From contig BHEQ01000107.1 in the NCBI GenBank assembly GCA_003864535.1, forward strand, positions 1 through 6,840: DNA of 6,840 nucleotides, given 5' to 3'. The translations under genes and the position numbers were made by a program. Positions 5,656-6,840 of this stretch are shown here, one piece after another. This DNA comes from Gammaproteobacteria bacterium. Lineage in GTDB: Bacteria > Pseudomonadota > Gammaproteobacteria > Cardiobacteriales > Wohlfahrtiimonadaceae. Below the pieces are notes generated by a model. The model made no database searches. It saw only the letters and a list, made by a program, of their open reading frames with translations, and was not told the DNA's origin. Position 1 is the first letter of the stretch, and each line of letters opens with the position of its first letter.

Positions 5656-6660
5656 ATGAAAAATTATCTACTTATTAGCTTGATAAGCCTAAACCTAATC
5701 ACTTCTTTAAGCTTGGCTCAAGAAGTCCAACTATACACAAGCAGATCATTTCAATCACTTGAACCAATAATTACCGCGTATCATAAAAAAACAGGGGTAA
5801 ATATCAAAGTTACCACTGAAAAATATGCGGATCTTCTTGCAAATTTACAGTCAGATAATAATATCGCGGATATTGCATTAGTTGTTGATGCAGGTAATTT
5901 AGCACAAATTGCACAGTTGGGATTATTTCAAGCTTATGATTCTAAAGCTCTTACCCAAAATATACCTTCTGCTCTGCGTGATCCTGCTAATCTTTGGTTT
6001 GGCTTAAGCATTCGTGCTCGCACTATTTTTTATAATCCAAAAACAGTTAAGCCTGAAGAGCTTTCATCTTACGCAGCACTCGCAGATATATCTTGGAAGG
6101 GCAAGCTTTGTTTAAGAAGTCCAAAGTCGATCTATAATAAATCATTAATTGCAACGCATATTGCCGATATTGGTGAAGAACACACGCAAACTATGCTTAA
6201 AGGCTGGGTTGCAAATTTAGCGGATACTCCTGAAAAAGGCATCTTTCCAAATGATACCGCTTTGCTTGAGGCAATTGCCACAGGTCAATGTGATATTGGG
6301 ATTACTAATCACTATTATTACAATCGTATTTTAGAAAAAAATCCTGATTTCCCTGTTAAATTATTCTGGGCAAATCAAGCTACAAATGGCACTCATGTTA
6401 ATGTATTAGGCGCAGGTATCCTTAAAAATGCAAAGAATGTGGATGCGGCACGTTTGTTTTTAGATTGGTTAAGTAGTAATACAGGTCAGGAAATTCTAGC
6501 TAAATCCAGTTTTGAATATTCTATTAATCCAGCAATTGCGGCTAATCCTAAAGTTAGTATTTTAGGAGAGTTTAAACAAAATTCTTTAAATCTATCTAAT
6601 GCATGGATTTATCAAGATAAGGCTATTGAGATAATGAATAATGCAGGATACAAAGATTAA
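5656..6660 (+). CDS. Fe(3+) ABC transporter periplasmic substrate-binding protein
   Basis: This 334-residue protein binds ferric iron in the periplasm for an FbpABC/FutABC-type importer. A signal peptide (about 1-21) has a short basic start, a hydrophobic core and a probable SLA/QE cleavage site. There is no lipobox cysteine, so the product should be soluble. Family segments include LYTSR (26-30), ADIALVVDAGNLAQ (71-84), WFGLSIRARTIFYNP (114-128), WKGKLCLRSP (147-156), YNKSL (160-164) and CDIGITNHYYYN (212-223). Tyr160, Tyr220 and Tyr221 correspond to the three conserved iron-ligand tyrosines. The His-Tyr pair found after the first Arg in FutA-type proteins is Ser31-Phe32 here, which fits the subgroup using only three tyrosines plus an external anion. 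The start follows AAAGGA (5644-5649) with six-base spacing. No permease or ATPase gene lies within the window. Confidence 0.92.
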   Translation: MKNYLLISLISLNLITSLSLAQEVQLYTSRSFQSLEPIITAYHKKTGVNIKVTTEKYADLLANLQSDNNIADIALVVDAGNLAQIAQLGLFQAYDSKALTQNIPSALRDPANLWFGLSIRARTIFYNPKTVKPEELSSYAALADISWKGKLCLRSPKSIYNKSLIATHIADIGEEHTQTMLKGWVANLADTPEKGIFPNDTALLEAIATGQCDIGITNHYYYNRILEKNPDFPVKLFWANQATNGTHVNVLGAGILKNAKNVDAARLFLDWLSSNTGQEILAKSSFEYSINPAIAANPKVSILGEFKQNSLNLSNAWIYQDKAIEIMNNAGYKD

Positions 6661-6710
6661 ATTTAAATTAATGTAATCTTTTTATTTATATGTTAAAAAA
6701 TCTTAATTAT
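6661..6710. other. AT-rich spacer after the iron-binding protein gene
   Basis: Fifty bases of almost pure AT sequence with no gene. A weak T-run/A-run pairing (CTTTTTA ... TTAAAAAA) is possible but lacks the G+C-rich stem of an intrinsic terminator. The last four bases, TTAT at 6707-6710, form the left copy of the direct repeat flanking the palindromic element. Confidence 0.5.
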
Positions 6711-6832
6711 GGGCACATCTATAAATTGCTTTTTCTGCGTTATACGATCTTGTTAAAATGCTCATTTACATATGTAAACTGCGCTTTTAACAAAATCGCA
6801 AGCCTTGAAAAATCTAATTTATAGAAGCCCCC
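6711..6832. mobile_element. MITE-like palindromic element, 122 bp
   Basis: Almost the whole segment is one inverted repeat centred at 6771/6772. Outer ends are GGG (6711-6713) and CCC (6830-6832). The next blocks are TCTATAAATT (6718-6727) against AATTTATAGA (6816-6825), TTTTTC (6730-6735) against GAAAAA (6807-6812), and TTGTTAAAA (6750-6758) against TTTTAACAA (6785-6793). The core TTTACATATGTAAA (6765-6778) is a perfect palindrome. About 40 of 61 positions per arm pair. The direct repeat TTAT abuts both ends (6707-6710 and 6833-6836), as expected for a 4-bp target duplication. No coding capacity exists, so it would depend on a transposase elsewhere; the GGG termini and short duplication recall IS5-like elements, but the family is not established. 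As RNA it could fold into a long hairpin after the iron gene and act in termination or message stability. Confidence 0.75.
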
Positions 6833-6840
6833 TTATGATA

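Noticed and set aside
6711..6832. Reading the palindrome simply as an intrinsic terminator of the iron gene
   Set aside because: It is far longer than a terminator, has no T-run after the stem, and is flanked by an exact direct repeat, which fits an inserted element better. A secondary role in termination remains possible.
1..6840. CRISPR array, tRNA or rRNA genes, or a defence or toxin-antitoxin cassette
   Set aside because: No regularly spaced repeats, cloverleaf or rRNA-like sequence, or small paired genes were found on either strand.

Overview
The window is AT-rich (by eye about one-third to 40% G+C) and reads as chromosomal DNA of a low-GC Gram-negative bacterium. It has an E. coli-type RtcB, an AbgT-family transporter, a LysR regulator, and a periplasmic ferric-iron binding protein with a cleavable signal peptide. 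A gammaproteobacterium is the best guess, perhaps near Cardiobacteriales or Orbales. That placement is an impression, not a result.

Layout from left to right. Bases 1-209 are an AT-rich leader with inverted repeats that could be regulator sites. Bases 210-3007 are a two-gene unit: an M20-family amidohydrolase followed 44 bp later by an AbgT-family transporter. Bases 2981-3907 carry a LysR-type regulator on the minus strand, whose last nine codons and stop overlap the transporter's 3' end. Bases 3908-4202 hold the regulator's promoter, a decayed fragment of a second LysR gene (4004-4110), and a probable rtcB promoter. Bases 4203-5468 encode the RNA ligase RtcB. Bases 5469-5655 hold a short stretch resembling one end of the mobile element found further on, then a probable Fur-type operator and promoter, and a leader hairpin. 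Bases 5656-6660 encode a Fe(3+)-binding periplasmic protein. Bases 6711-6832 are a 122-bp almost wholly palindromic element with GGG/CCC ends, flanked by the direct repeat TTAT; it looks like a MITE.

How the genes fit together. The amidohydrolase, transporter and LysR gene resemble the E. coli abg (p-aminobenzoyl-glutamate) system in gene content. The natural reading is that the transporter brings in an N-acyl or aminoacyl compound, the cytoplasmic enzyme hydrolyses it, and the LysR protein senses the substrate or product. The true substrate cannot be read from sequence. RtcB and the iron-binding protein appear to be independent single-gene units. No permease or ATPase for the iron system is visible before the window ends.

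No complete novel multi-gene system is evident. The most notable signals are non-coding: the palindromic element with its target duplication, the LysR gene remnant, and the operator/leader architecture ahead of the iron gene.
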